Source: Hyaloperonospora brassicae
Taxonomy: Eukaryota; Oomycota; Peronosporomycetes; Peronosporales; Peronosporaceae
Length of the DNA: 64,000 nt
Direction: 5' to 3'
Assembly (NCBI GenBank): GCA_947650285.1
Contig: CANTFL010000625.1
Coordinates: 1 to 64,000, forward strand
Position numbers and translations under genes: made by a program. Of the stretch, positions 48,190-59,300 are shown piece by piece (within the stretch, counting starts at the first letter, position 1; each line of letters begins with the position of its first letter). A model generated the notes under the pieces. The model searched no databases, was not told the origin of the DNA, and was given only the letters and a program-made list of their open reading frames with translations.

Positions 48190-49375
48190 GACCGCATGAA
48201 AGAACTACACATCGAATTGCGCCAACAACGAAAAAACTTTGGTGTCTAATATTATGAAATTGGTCATTTTCGCCGCGTTTCGCTGAAACTTAACTCCATT
48301 TTTGCTCAGCTGCGTTTCGAAAGGTCCAACCTGACTTCCAAACGGGATCGCGCTCTCCAAGAGCATCACACATTGCGAGAACGCATGGCGTCGTTGGTGA
48401 CCCGAGATGTTATACCGATGTCGACCCAATTGACGTCGATCATTATTTCCTTGGGACTGCTTTGTGTAATACACTTCAAACTCCGCGCTACCTATCAGTA
48501 AGCATCCGAGCGAGCTCGTTTCTCTATAGATTCATCGTATAAATATAGAATCAATTGTTCCCGCATCTCTGCCCCTCCCGATCTTTCCAAAATCGTGGCC
48601 CTAGAAGAACGCGCGGTTCCAAGACCCGTCACGATCTCGAGGCCTCTCGTCCTACCCACATTCGGGTACTTCTAAGATCCTTTGTTCAGACCTTCCGCCT
48701 CTGAGGATGTGACTTTATATCAAATTTGAAGATGACAACCTCACACATTATCTGTATTACAATCTTTCTCTCGTCTTAAAGTATCCGGTGTCAAATCTTA
48801 GCGTTCGGCCGGTTCGTCCCTAGCTCCGATCATCGTGGACTTTTCTGGTCAATCGACAGTAACTAAGACATCTCGCGTGTTTGCTTCTGGCGAGGCTTCA
48901 TATAAACTTTTAAGAAGTTAGTAGCTTCATAAACAAGCGCGTTTATCCATAAACCTAATTGTTGTCGCTATCAGACTACGGAGAAATATCTCGCTTTAAG
49001 CGCGATATGATGAGTGGATCCCGAGATACAGACATTAGTTGACACGAGTTCCCTTCCAGTCGCTCCTTGGTCGGCACGAAATATCAGCTGGACCATAATG
49101 GCCGAATTGAGGGTCGACTTCCTCTTCCAACACTTCTCCAAACCGTAACGGTATCCGTTTCCGGCGTTAAAGGCACTTTGAACTTTACCAATTGTATCTG
49201 CAGCCTCTTCCATGCTGCTGATGGTCCAGAACGACGCATAGTACGCCTTAAAGCCCCGAAGGAGTGCTTTTTCCACATATCGTGCCGGTCTCTTTCCGTC
49301 GTACAGGGTGGTCTAACCAGCCCGCTACCCTGTATTAAAAGTACGAATTTAGAACCAGGGAAAATTCTATCCTGA
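48190..49375 (+). pseudogene. Decayed Gypsy gag N-terminal (coiled-coil) region, plus strand
   Basis: The plus frame from about 48196 reads MKELHIELRQQRKNFGV, a stop, then QLRFERSNLTSKRDRALQEH and HTLRERMASLV, charged coiled-coil text as at the start of many oomycete Gypsy gags. The DNA around 48376-48408 (gagaacgcatggcgtcgttg) matches the reverse strand at 53950-53982 (gagatcgcatggcatcgctg), so it is the same family as the minus-strand remnant there. Later pieces in the same order are recognisable, such as SSLAPIIVDF against SAPIDVGF. Frames at 48971-49375 are unassigned. Confidence 0.45.
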
Positions 49376-50224
49376 TGGACCCATGAGGTATTTGCATACT
49401 CGGTAATTGCGTTGATATCACCCTTTATCTAGTACCACCATGCATCAAGATTTACCTCTCTCAATTCGTATATATTAGACCATTTTACAGCATTATCTTC
49501 AACATACATAATGTAATAGCTCTGGATTAAAAGAGAATATTGCATAGCCATCAGTGTCGTTGGAAAGGGAAAATTATGTATAGAGCGAAGTTTCTTTGCG
49601 TGGGCCTCTTATTCATATCCCCATACTCGATGTACGTGGTAGACGACCTCCCGACACCCTCACGAGCGTTTGACTGCGCTGATAGACAAATTCCAGTCAG
49701 GTAAACTTCTAACATGCTTTCTACCTTCTTGAATAGCTCATTTTACCAATTGGTGGGAATTAGACTGTCATATATACATATATGTCCGATCAGTATCGAT
49801 TGACCCGACTGTACATCTATTTCCACGTCACTACCAGATCACTTGTATCTTCTGGATTTGTTACTTACGAATTTCGCAGAAAACTATATATAGCATTATG
49901 CAATAGTTGCTGGTACATCTGGGCGCATTTTTAATTTTAACACCTTCAATATCCATATTTGATATTGTATAAAGAAAAATATTACCTACTCTATATGTTT
50001 ATGAAGGTGCTCCTAATAATATTTCTAGTTTTTTGCTATTGTACCAAAAATTGTAAAAAAAAATATTAAAAAAAAATAAAATAGATCGAAAATATTTAGA
50101 ATATGTAAGCTTGAATGGCATCCGGATCCATTAGAATAACCCTAATGATGTGACGAAGGCAAAATATCTATCTTGCCATTTCAGTTGTAACGACTACTCA
50201 TAAAATAGTCGAGATGTTCAGAGA
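49376..50224. other. AT-rich DNA, no feature
   Basis: Long A and T runs (for example around 50055-50090) and no supportable coding frame. Confidence 0.6.
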
Positions 50225-50230
50225 ACGATT

Positions 50231-50405
50231 TCATGGTGCTCCATCTAGATCTTTCAATAATTCACTTACCAGGGGCATAGGGTAGATCATGAGGTGGATC
50301 AAATCATTGACCATCTGATAGTCAGTAAATAGTCTAATGTCCGCCCATTTTTCTTCATTATATTCACTATTGGGCTGACCCATGGCAAGGTATAAAGGTT
50401 GAATG
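50231..50405 (-). pseudogene. Gypsy reverse-transcriptase fragment
   Basis: The minus strand reads LPWVSPIVNIMKKNG and, after a frameshift, ADIRLFTDYQMVND and MIYPMPLVSELLKDLDGA. These match the Gypsy RT finger and palm motifs (SPIV...KKNG, IRLCIDYR.LN, YP.P....LL). The catalytic YxDD lies beyond the end and is absent. The fragment abuts a truncated LTR on the same strand at about 50425. Confidence 0.75.
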
Positions 50406-50424
50406 GTCGTCGCTGATAGCATAA

Positions 50425-50719
50425 CCTGGACCATACACATTCTTGTCCTTGACAAAACTTCAGGTGGATTGCTTGACTTCATCTCTTCCCTTGTCACATA
50501 TCACACCATGAAAATCATCTTTTTTCTACGACCCGTCCCAGATCGTTCCATGTCCATCATTCTGGCGACACTTGGATCGGATCGCTGATCCTCGTTAGGA
50601 TCATCTTTCATCTACTATTGGATCGCTAGATCACTTGGTATACTTTTCCGCCAGTAAGTGACGCCTTAAGCGGGTGGTGACCGATCCTTGTCTTAAAAAT
50701 TCGATTAGTTATTTTACCA
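50425..50719 (-). mobile_element. Truncated LTR of the GATC-rich Gypsy family, minus strand
   Basis: It starts TGTGGTAAAATAAC at 50719 and runs about 295 bp, following the 5' part of LTR1 (gtcaaggacaagaatgtgt against gtcaaggacaacaatgtgt). The rest of the LTR, the leader, gag and protease are missing before the RT fragment, so an internal deletion joined them. Confidence 0.65.
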
Positions 50720-50739
50720 CACTATCATTGACATAAAAG

Positions 50740-51701
50740 TCACGAAATTTCGACACGTATCTGAGGGGACGATCCGGCTTATTGTTATTACCGGTTTGGA
50801 GAACGACCTACGGTTATGGACAGGCTTAAAGATAGGTTGGCAAGTATATTGGTTGTTTTAATTAACAGACTTAAACTCTACAACTTATGCTCACGACACG
50901 CCCCCCCCCTCTTTTCCGGGCAAGATTTCTTTGCCTTCCCCGGCGGCTCAAGGCAGGCGTGTTTCGAGGACATTGTTGACCAATCTTGGATTTTGGGCCG
51001 AGGCCGAGAAGAGCGATCCCGGACAATCTGGTCCGGATCGATCAAGTACTCACACTCAACACAACTGCTAGGGTAGCAGCAAGCAACAACAAAGGAAAAG
51101 GATGTTGGTTACAAGATCGCGAGCCGGCTCAAGTGGTCAGAAGATCTGGACAAGGAATCAAAGACAAGACCGAGCAAGACCGAGACGATCTACCGGACAG
51201 ATCCGCACGTTTCATTTTGGCGAAGCAAGACACCGATCTGCCCGCATTGCGCACTTCCGGCAAGATCGGCCGATCCCAAGACCATATCGGACCGATCCCA
51301 AGGCAAGACCAACGCAGGACTATAATTTGCTGAGTTAAGATTTCCGCACAGCGAAGACCCCGATCCCGAAGACGAATCGAGATCGGTGTGGTCCAAGATC
51401 AAGATCGCGACATCTCCGAATAGAGATCGTCGCGACTCAAGATCAAGATCGCAGAACTCCTGTTCGTGGTGTGAAGATTTCCGCACCGAGAGCGAGCTCT
51501 CAACGCCAAACCCTCAGCTAGATCGAAATATACCAAGTCCATTACGAAGAGCTCAAGCCAGCCCAACCGACGGGTACACAAGGTGAGCACAAGGCTATAC
51601 AACAAGGCACAGATCGGAGTACCCCTCCGTGAGTCTGCAAGGCTGGGCAAGTGAAAGATCGACCCTCACACAAGCGACTTTGTTAGATCTACTTCACCAC
51701 A
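50740..51701 (+). mobile_element. 3' half of a GATC-rich Gypsy LTR (LTR4)
   Basis: It runs from the point matching LTR1 at about 25920 (gaaatttcgacacgt) to TTCACCACA at 51701 and lacks the LTR 5' half. The segment with the CACCTTGG hairpin is also missing between about 50950 and 51050. It lies head to head with the minus-strand LTR fragment ending at 50719. Confidence 0.7.
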
Positions 51702-53330
51702 CAACACTACCCCGTAAAACATAAGGAAAACCGTTTTAAACCTAAGATTTGGGGATACAACATTAAATGTCAGTACCAGCTAGATAAAGCGACGGTGAAT
51801 GAGTGGCTCAAGATCGCGATTCGAGATCGCGCAGATCGACATAATGTGGATAACAGTTCGCTTTACATAGAGTGTCACCCAAGTAGGGCTTTTTTAGATC
51901 CAGTCGAAGGCGGAGACACCCGCTAGCTTGCACACATGTGGTATTTGCAAATTCGGGTAGCTGAGATATGCGTGAAATGTGCGGGAAATATGCGATTCGT
52001 TTAGATATTGCAGGAACATCATATATAATTGTTTTATAATGTACATGTCTCCAATTTGAAACAAGTGGTAAATATCCGCTTGGCCAAATAGAGGGTTGGT
52101 GCTGATAGTTCACATCGCGTCAATTTCGATGGATCGCATCAACCAGAAGATAGTTGGCAGATCTAGATTGGTAATTTAATGATCACGAAGTGGAGTAATT
52201 TTTGGATGTGGGATATGGACTAAGGACTTGTTGTAGTCAAATACATAAACATGATCTTTTGCGATTGAAGAATTACATCGATTGACCTGGATTGACGAAG
52301 CTTGTTTAAACTGTAGAGATTTGCTTTAATAATTTGGTCGGGGTCGGGTAAGTCGAAATCTTTCTAAGTGATAAACCCTCACGTGGAAAAGATCGACAGC
52401 TAACGGAATGGGGGCAACTGACGTACATGGAGGTTGGTTGTTGAGTTGGTGATGATATATGTAATATGAGTGGCGTATTGATTGAGTTGATTCGAACGCG
52501 TCTGGAAAGCCGAAAAATAATAAGAAAGGAAGTTATCGAAAGAAGAACACCAGATAAGAAAATTGGAATTAAATATATTAAAGCATGGAAGCTAAGTAAA
52601 CCGACCTAGCTATTACGCGGGAAAGAAATTGTCAGGCAACTTTGAGATCGACGGTTTTGGGCTAGTCCATAGGCGAAGAGCGATACTGGGATCTCCACCG
52701 TTTTTGGCCTTCATCTGGGAAATAGTGGTCGACGCATCTGGGATGTCCCGATCTCTGCTGCTAAAGACTAAATATTTAGGTGGTACTTCCTTGGCGTTGG
52801 GAGATGCAGGGAGAAGAATTTTAGCAATATATCCAGATCTCAGTAGCGCGCAATCATACCATCGAGAAAGAATTGAAGGATTGACTTAGGCTTGGGTCCA
52901 GATCGCGATCGCCTCTGTTTTCTCTAATTGCATTATTCAACAAGGCGATCATCATCAAGTCGTTTATCGCGGGAGATATAGATCGCATGGGTTGACTTCC
53001 ATAGGATCTGAAGGCTGCGATACACTTATTTCTAATACAGGGTGGCGAGTTGGTCAAATACCCTACACGACAGAAAGAGACCGGCGTGATCTGTAGTAAA
53101 AAGTACTTTCCCATAACTAAATTACAAGGTCTTGATCTGAGCTATCGACACTAACCCAGGGGGCCAATCAATTAAGACGTGTGTATTGTGACTTACCAAC
53201 AACTCCGGAAAAGGATACTGTTTCGGTTCGGCGAAGTGTGGAAAGAAGAAAATAATGTTATACTCAGCAAGTCTGATCCAGATGATCCTATGTGCCGACC
53301 TAGGTGTGACTTAAAAGGAAGATCGGGTCA
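51702..53330. other. No identifiable gene
   Basis: GATC-rich in parts. Frames at 51808-52113 (minus) and 52629-52889 (plus) show no family resemblance, and no repeat unit is obvious. Confidence 0.45.
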
Positions 53331-53337
53331 CGCGATT

Positions 53338-54515
53338 TTAGCACGCCAAGACCCACTCAGCCCGATCGCTCTTGGTGCGTGGTAGATCTCCATAGTCTGG
53401 CTGCGGTAACAACAGGTTGTCAGGTACACCCAGGCTGTCGGTGAAACTGATCGTGACCTCGAAATCACTTAAATTATCGCCGGGGAAGTTCACGCGGGAT
53501 GTCGTAGTCGACGCCGGATTTATGGAAACCCACGTCGATCGGGGCTGAGGGCTATCTTGACGAACGATGGGATCTAATACCGAAGGGTTTGCGATGAGAA
53601 AAAGATTGTAATCCCGATAGTGCTGCAAGGGTTATAAATTAGACCTCGGTGAATTCTTTATCTTCAGAAGCAGGAGAGTATAACGACGTAGTCGCGTTGC
53701 CAGGCTTGCGGGTAGGCCTATCGCTCGCGAGATCGTGGCATATTTTAGTGTCACTTAATCGCCCAGATTTATAAACCAATTGGGATCGGGGGTGGAGATC
53801 GATCATCGAGTGACTCTCTTAGACACGACCTGTGCATGTGAAGTCACTGCTTCACGCGAACGCTTGCGTCCAAGTAACGCGAGATCGAAAGTAGCAGCAG
53901 CCCCGGAGATGGGATTGATCGGCGCCATTATGATCGAGATCGGTTCATGATCTCCGCTTACCAGCGATGCCATGCGATCTCAAAACGTACGATGATCTTT
54001 TATCGTGCATTCCCTTTCAAACTTCAGGATGAATATCTCGAAGCACGGCTGAGTAAGTATGGCGTCGCGATCCAGTAAAATTCGTCGTAGCCGTGTGCAT
54101 TTCTAAGACTGGTCAGCGACGTTAGCCTGCTCCTGGATCAACTCCACTTGAAGTTTTCCGGTGCACTCAACACTGCGACGGAGATTGTCTTGTGGTTAGG
54201 TGTGCACTTTCTTGTACTACAGTATTTCGTCCAACACTCTATAAGAAAGGCCCAAAAGCGCATCACGCTCAGTCATCACGCGATATCCGGTCTCATCCAT
54301 TTTCTTGCAAAGCCCGGCAATTTTGCGGTCATATTTCTATTGCGCGACGTAGGATTTTTAAATGGCCTTCAAAAACTGCTTTTTTAGGTACACGATTCAG
54401 GGGTCTGGTCTTCGATTATTTCGGTGTGATCTGAAAGCTTGGCTTGACATTTGCCCAGCTCTTCGCTAAATGCCTTCGACCGTTGCAACTAATCTTCTAG
54501 TCGCGCGCACAGGTT
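53338..54515 (-). pseudogene. Decayed Gypsy gag N-terminal (coiled-coil) region, minus strand
   Basis: Read on the minus strand, heptad-like text appears in shifting frames: RSKAFSEELGKCQAKLSDHT, then KMDETGYRVMTERDALLGLS, GKLQVELIQEQANVADQ and DRMASLVSGDHEPISI. The last piece matches the plus-strand remnant at 48376-48408. The frame 53338-53628 (96 codons) continues the same strand with no recognised motif. It ends two bases before the plus-strand LTR at 54518, so that element inserted beside or into it. Confidence 0.5.
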
Positions 54516-54517
54516 AT

Positions 54518-56270
54518 TATGGCAAAGTCACTGATTGAATTTTGGGACGTGGATCGGTGACCACCCAATTAAGACATTACTTTCTGGTGGAATACGGCAC
54601 CTAGTGATCTAGAGATCCAATAGGAGATGAAAGATGATCCCCACGGATATCAACGATTCGATCCAACTGTCGCCAGATTATTGGACATGGAACAATTTAG
54701 GACGAGGAGTAGAAAGAAATGATTGCAATGGACCAATCTGGGACGAGTCACAGATATATATGATTGTCAAAGGTACATCTGGGACCAGGCGATGCGATAT
54801 GACGCTGTGACGGAGGTGTAATATCCGTCATATAGGTGACACTCTGAACCGTTCCCGCAATGTGAGTACTGATTTGGGTTGATTATGGCCCGATCTGGAA
54901 GTGTGAGTACTCACGGAAGCCCAGGGAGTTATTCCAAGACATGTGGAGGATCTCGTGGACTAGACCAACCCTGAAGGATGATATTGGAGCAAGTACAATG
55001 GACAGATGGATATTTACTGTTAAATTGTACCGTGTCGATCCCCAACGATCTCGAATTGAGCGTCAGATCGGTCATGTTCCCTGTTGATTATGGATATGTC
55101 GTTGATGGAGCTATTGGATCATGATGAATATGCTTGTTTAAGGTCCATGAGTGATAGCTCAAAAGTTCAGACCAAAAGAGCCGGTGGAAGCCGGTTGAAT
55201 TGACGTCGCAAAATGGATTTAGACACATTCGGCATTTGGATACTATTTTGGACTTTTCGGTACCAAAATTGGGTATTAGGTACCGCATTTGGAATTTGCT
55301 CCCTTTTTGGTGTCTAGGTACGATATCGGGGATATTGGCGCTATCTTTTCAGTACAGGTGATGAAATTTCGACACGTGTTCAAAGGGGCGGTCAAGCTTA
55401 AAAGTGCTATCGGTTTGAAGAGTGACCTACACTTTGAATAGGCCTAAGGATAGGATGGCTATGAATTTGGTTGGATAATAAAACAGTTACCGTTTTTACA
55501 TATAAAGCACGTCGCAGACTTCTCTTCGGGGCAGGATATTTGGCCTCCCGTCGATCAAGAGACGTCGCACGCGCCGTGTTTCGTGTACTCACCTTGGATT
55601 ATTCGGCCAAGGTGGGGTTAAGGTAACTCAACTCAACTCAAACTGCTAGGGTAGCAGCAAGCAACATTAAAGGTCTGGACACAAGATCGCGAGCCGGCTC
55701 AAGTGGTCAGAAGATCAGGACAAGCTGTTCAAGACAAGCCCGAGCAAGATCGAAGCGATGTACAAGGAAGATTGGCACGTTTCATTTTGGCGAAACAGGA
55801 CATCTATCTGTTACACTGCGCACTTCCAACAAGATCGGCCGACCCCAAGACCAGATCGGACCGATACCAATGCAAGATCGACGCAAGACTATAATTTGCT
55901 GAGTGAAGATTTCCGCACAGCGAAGACCCCGATCTCGAGGACGAATCGAGATCGGTGTGATCCAAGATCAAGATCGCGACATCTCCACATAGTGATCGTC
56001 GCGACCCAAGATCAAGATCGCAGAACTCCTGTTCGTGGTGTGAAGATTTCCGCACCGAAAGCGAACTCTAAACCTCAATCCTCAGCGATATCGACATTTC
56101 CCAAAGCCGTTACGAAGAGCTCAGGTCAGCCCAACGGACGGGTACACAAGTTGAGCACAAGGCTATACAACAAGACACGGATCGGAGTACCCCCTCCGTG
56201 AGTCGGTAAGTCTGGGCAAGTGGAAGATCGACTCTCACACAATCAATTTTGTGAGATCGACTTCACCACA
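54518..56270 (+). mobile_element. 5' LTR of a GATC-rich Gypsy element (LTR3)
   Basis: 1753 bp from a slightly decayed start (TATGGCAAAGTC) to TTCACCACA. A primer-binding site follows immediately, so this is the 5' LTR of the element occupying the rest of the window. The AATAAAG seen in LTR1 and LTR2 reads catataaagcacg here (about 55500). The hairpin is at 55590-55614. Up to about 55757 it resembles LTR2; after that it resembles LTR1. Confidence 0.8.
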
Positions 56271-56271
56271 A

Positions 56272-56296
56272 TGGTGCGCGTTCCCGGATTCGAACC
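56272..56296 (+). promoter_or_regulatory. Primer-binding site complementary to a tRNA 3' end
   Basis: One base after the LTR, tggtgcgcgttcccggattc followed by gaacc is the reverse complement of a tRNA 3' end: CCA, an acceptor strand, a T-stem and the T-loop TTCGAATC. It is where reverse transcription of the element would start. I did not assign the tRNA isotype. Confidence 0.85.
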
Positions 56297-57251
56297 AGGT
56301 ATTTCACCGTGAGTCCACTGGCGAAGATGTCAATATCAAGCAAAAACCTGGGACTGAAGTGTCAGAGACAGAGGGATCGACGCAGACACGCAGAAGCACA
56401 AGATCCTCGGATCATCAGAGTTTTGGGAGGGGCTTTGATGAAATGAAAATGAAAGAGGAAGATCGAGAGGTCGATCTGGAAGATAAACCTTAAATACCTC
56501 CTTTGGTCCCTTCGGGGGCCACCGCAGATCGCTCTGCAAAGAGCGGTCTGCTGTATGAAAATTCAATGGTGAAAACAAACCGGCGAAGGCCAAACCCTAT
56601 CTTCTCGTCGTCAGGTCCCCTGACATTACTACGAGGAAGAAGGCCAAGAAACCGCCGGATCGGCACGAAAAAAGAAGAAAGTGCCGGGATCAAATGGCGA
56701 AGATCACCGGATCGGAAAACCAATCGGGTTGAAGATCGAGTCGGTACCTCAAATGTGGGATCGTGCGGAATTAGAATGCCATTAACTTTTCTGAAGGAAC
56801 TGTTCAATACAGATCCTGTCTTCAAAATTATACAGCCAAAGCTAACGAGATCGCTATATAGGCCGTGGTCAATACTCATAAGAGCCACCAGTCACATCGA
56901 CGCGGTCGCATTAATTTTCTGGCTCCTGATAGAAACCGGTTTTCGCATAGGCGATTTCGATGCGAAGGACATGAGACATTGTAGTATGGATCAGATCGAG
57001 ATCGCAGTGGCCGCTTTTATCGAGATTATTAAATGTCTAGTGGACACAATCGCATTGACTGAAGACAAGATCGCCCTAGATTTTATTACGTCCAAGCAGA
57101 AGCATACGGGATCGTCTCGTCATGCATCGATTACCTTGGACGTCAAATTGGAATTGGTGGGATCGAAGCCCTGTTGCCCGAGCGAAAGTAAATCTGACCG
57201 ATCATGGCTTGTAGAGCAAAGGCGGCTGTATGTAGCCACTCCAGAACCACA
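56297..57251 (+). pseudogene. Gypsy leader and gag N-terminal region
   Basis: A 250-codon frame (56503-57255) and an 80-codon frame before it (56251-56493, overlapping the LTR end) cover the region between primer-binding site and gag capsid. The longer frame is basic at first (RRPNPIFSS, RRSPDRKTNRV) and has hydrophobic pieces later (ALIFWLLIETGFRIGDF), with no motif I can name. Position suggests the gag N-terminus. The capsid homology after 57252 is in a different phase, so the gene is not continuous. Confidence 0.45.
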
Positions 57252-57610
57252 TTGAATATCGAGATTACCACTCAGAGGGTCAGACCTTCCGTGATCTCAC
57301 GTCTGGAAGGGTTTTCAGGAAAAGATAGGGACGGAGATTGGGCTCGGAGCTAGATCGGCAAGGTCAGATCGGCTTTTGTTCGAAAACAAGTACCTGATGA
57401 AGAAAATTGTTCGTTGTTCCGTACTTTGCCTACCGTTTCAGCCCGATATTGGTATCTTCATCTGAACGTATCGATACAATTTAATTGGAAGGCGCTGGTG
57501 GAAGAATTCTTGTTCGAATATTGTGGACACGAAGAAACGGTCGATCAACAATACTACCTTTCTCGAAAACAACCGGATGAGAATCCAATTCGCTTCTCAG
57601 GACAACATTC
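57252..57610 (+). pseudogene. Gypsy gag capsid domain
   Basis: The frame reads ISRLEGFSGKDRDGDWARS, a TAG at 57351, then IGKVRSAFVRKQVPDEENCS, ARYWYLHLNVSIQFNWKALV, EEFLFEYCGHEETVDQQYYL and KQPDENPIRF. This is the retrotransposon gag (capsid) pattern of oomycete Gypsy elements, with W.Y..L......W..L...F...YC and the downstream YY...R. A Trp-to-stop change at 57351 breaks it. Homology stops at about 57610, before the C-terminal capsid and zinc knuckle. Confidence 0.75.
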
Positions 57611-57965
57611 CCCGTATAAATCTAAGGTGCAAAATGATAAAAGATACTGGTCAACCCATCGAGATCTCTGTTGGAGAATCTACGGAGGTGAGGATCGGTA
57701 TTAGTCAAGCGTTCTAAAGGTTGTGGATTGCAAGAGGACTTGATTGGGTGCCATCGGTAAGACACAGCACTGGCAAGATATTATATCTGCAAGTGACGAA
57801 TATTGGTGATCAGAAGATCGTGTTACCACCACATACCACACTCGGTGTGTGAATGAAAGGCGAGACAACACCACGATCTCAAGGGTACGTGTTGTATGGA
57901 TCTGACAGATATAAGGATTGTCAAACTTAAGCGTATGAATACACTACAGATGAACAGTGGAAATG
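57611..57965 (+). pseudogene. Gypsy post-protease region
   Basis: One frame reads KDTGQPIEISVGESTEVRIG, a TAA, then RLWIARGLDWVPSVRHSTGK, ILYLQVTNIGDQKIVLPPHT, a TGA, then PRSQGYVLYGSDRYK. From memory, this is the stretch that follows the aspartic protease in oomycete Gypsy polyproteins. It comes directly after the gag capsid, so the gag C-terminus, zinc knuckle and protease core have been deleted between them. Two nonsense codons lie in an otherwise well kept frame. Confidence 0.6.
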
Positions 57966-58129
57966 GCCCGATCATGAATGGATCGAATCGCCGGATGATC
58001 CCCCTAACTATGGAAAACCGATAAAGTTAATGACACGACCGAAAGATGATCCGGTGGAAACGGCGAAAAAAGCGGCAGTAATTACTTAGCGGGTTTCTGA
58101 AGCTGAAATGGGAGGAGAAAGTATCAAGA

Positions 58130-59165
58130 CTGCATCAGGCAAAGAGAATGCCGTCGGCGATATACTCTCACATGATGAATCATTTCGGAGTTCTGCTGCT
58201 CGAGATCGCGAAAGTGATCCACAGTATTTGACGGAACGAGATCGAAGAGTGGTTCATCCTTCACACGATAGATCGGTTCAACGTCATATTGATCAAGATC
58301 GAGAAAGGGATCGACCCTATGCAATGAATCGAGATTACGAAGATGACCCATAGTATTGGACTTGTGAAGATCGCGATGATGATACACAGTATTCTACATA
58401 TAGAGATTGTGAAGTGAATCCGACTTCACCCGATAGACCGTTTCAACGCTCTATCTGTAAATTTCGGGGAAATGATCCTCCGTACTCTACGAATCCAGAT
58501 CGAGAAGGCGACTTAAATGTTGGGCAAATCTAGAATGCAATGTGAATCCGCCTTCACACGATATATTGTTTTAACGTTCTATCGATCAATATCGGAGAGG
58601 TCATCAAAAGTATTCTACGGATAAAGATCAAGATGGTGATCCACGAATTTTTTACGGAACGGGATCGCGAAGGTGAACCAAAGTATTCGACAGATCGAGA
58701 TTGCAAAATGGACGCACACTATACGACTGATCGAGACCGAAAAGGTGATCCACAAATATCGACATATCGAGATCTCAAAGATTACCCACATTCATACTAT
58801 GACACGTTACAACGTTTCAACGTTCTATCGATCAAGATCGAGAGAGTGGTCAAAGGTATTCTACGGATCAAGATCCCGAAGGTGACTCGCAGTACTGGAT
58901 CTGTCAAGATCGTGAAGTAAATACGCTTTCTCACGATGGATCATATGACATTATATCGAGCGAGATCGCGAAGGTGATCCACACTATTTGACAGATCGAG
59001 ATCGAGAAGGTGATCAACAGTGTTCGAAAGGTCCAGATCGGGAAAGTGACCCACACTTTTGGACTTATCGAGATCGCGAAGTGAATCCGTCTTCTTGCGA
59101 TGGATTGTTTAAGGTTTCTATTGATCAAGATCGATAAAATGATCGACGCATATTACGGATCAAGA
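58130..59165 (+). repeat. 36-bp repeat tract encoding a 12-residue DRDREGDPQYST motif
   Basis: Degenerate repeats of about 36 bp (gatcgagatcgcgaaggtga, then tccacagtattcgaca) run for about 1 kb. In the open stretch from 58633 they read ERDREGEPKYST, DRDCKMDAHYTT and DRDRKGDPQIST. Elsewhere stops and frameshifts interrupt. Each repeat contains GATC two or three times. The tract lies between the post-protease region and the 558-bp array. Confidence 0.75.
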
Positions 59166-59300
59166 ACCCGTGACTAGGGTGGCGAAGGTGTTCAAGACGA
59201 GCGTAATGGTCTGTAATTATATCTCGATTTGCTAGTTGATCTAAACAGATAGTACGGATTACTCTGCGGCGATCATTCTACAAGTGGAGATCGACTATCT

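Noticed and set aside
56272..56296. A tRNA gene
   Set aside because: Only the 3' T-arm and acceptor complement is present, directly after an LTR, so it is a primer-binding site; no D-arm or anticodon arm follows.
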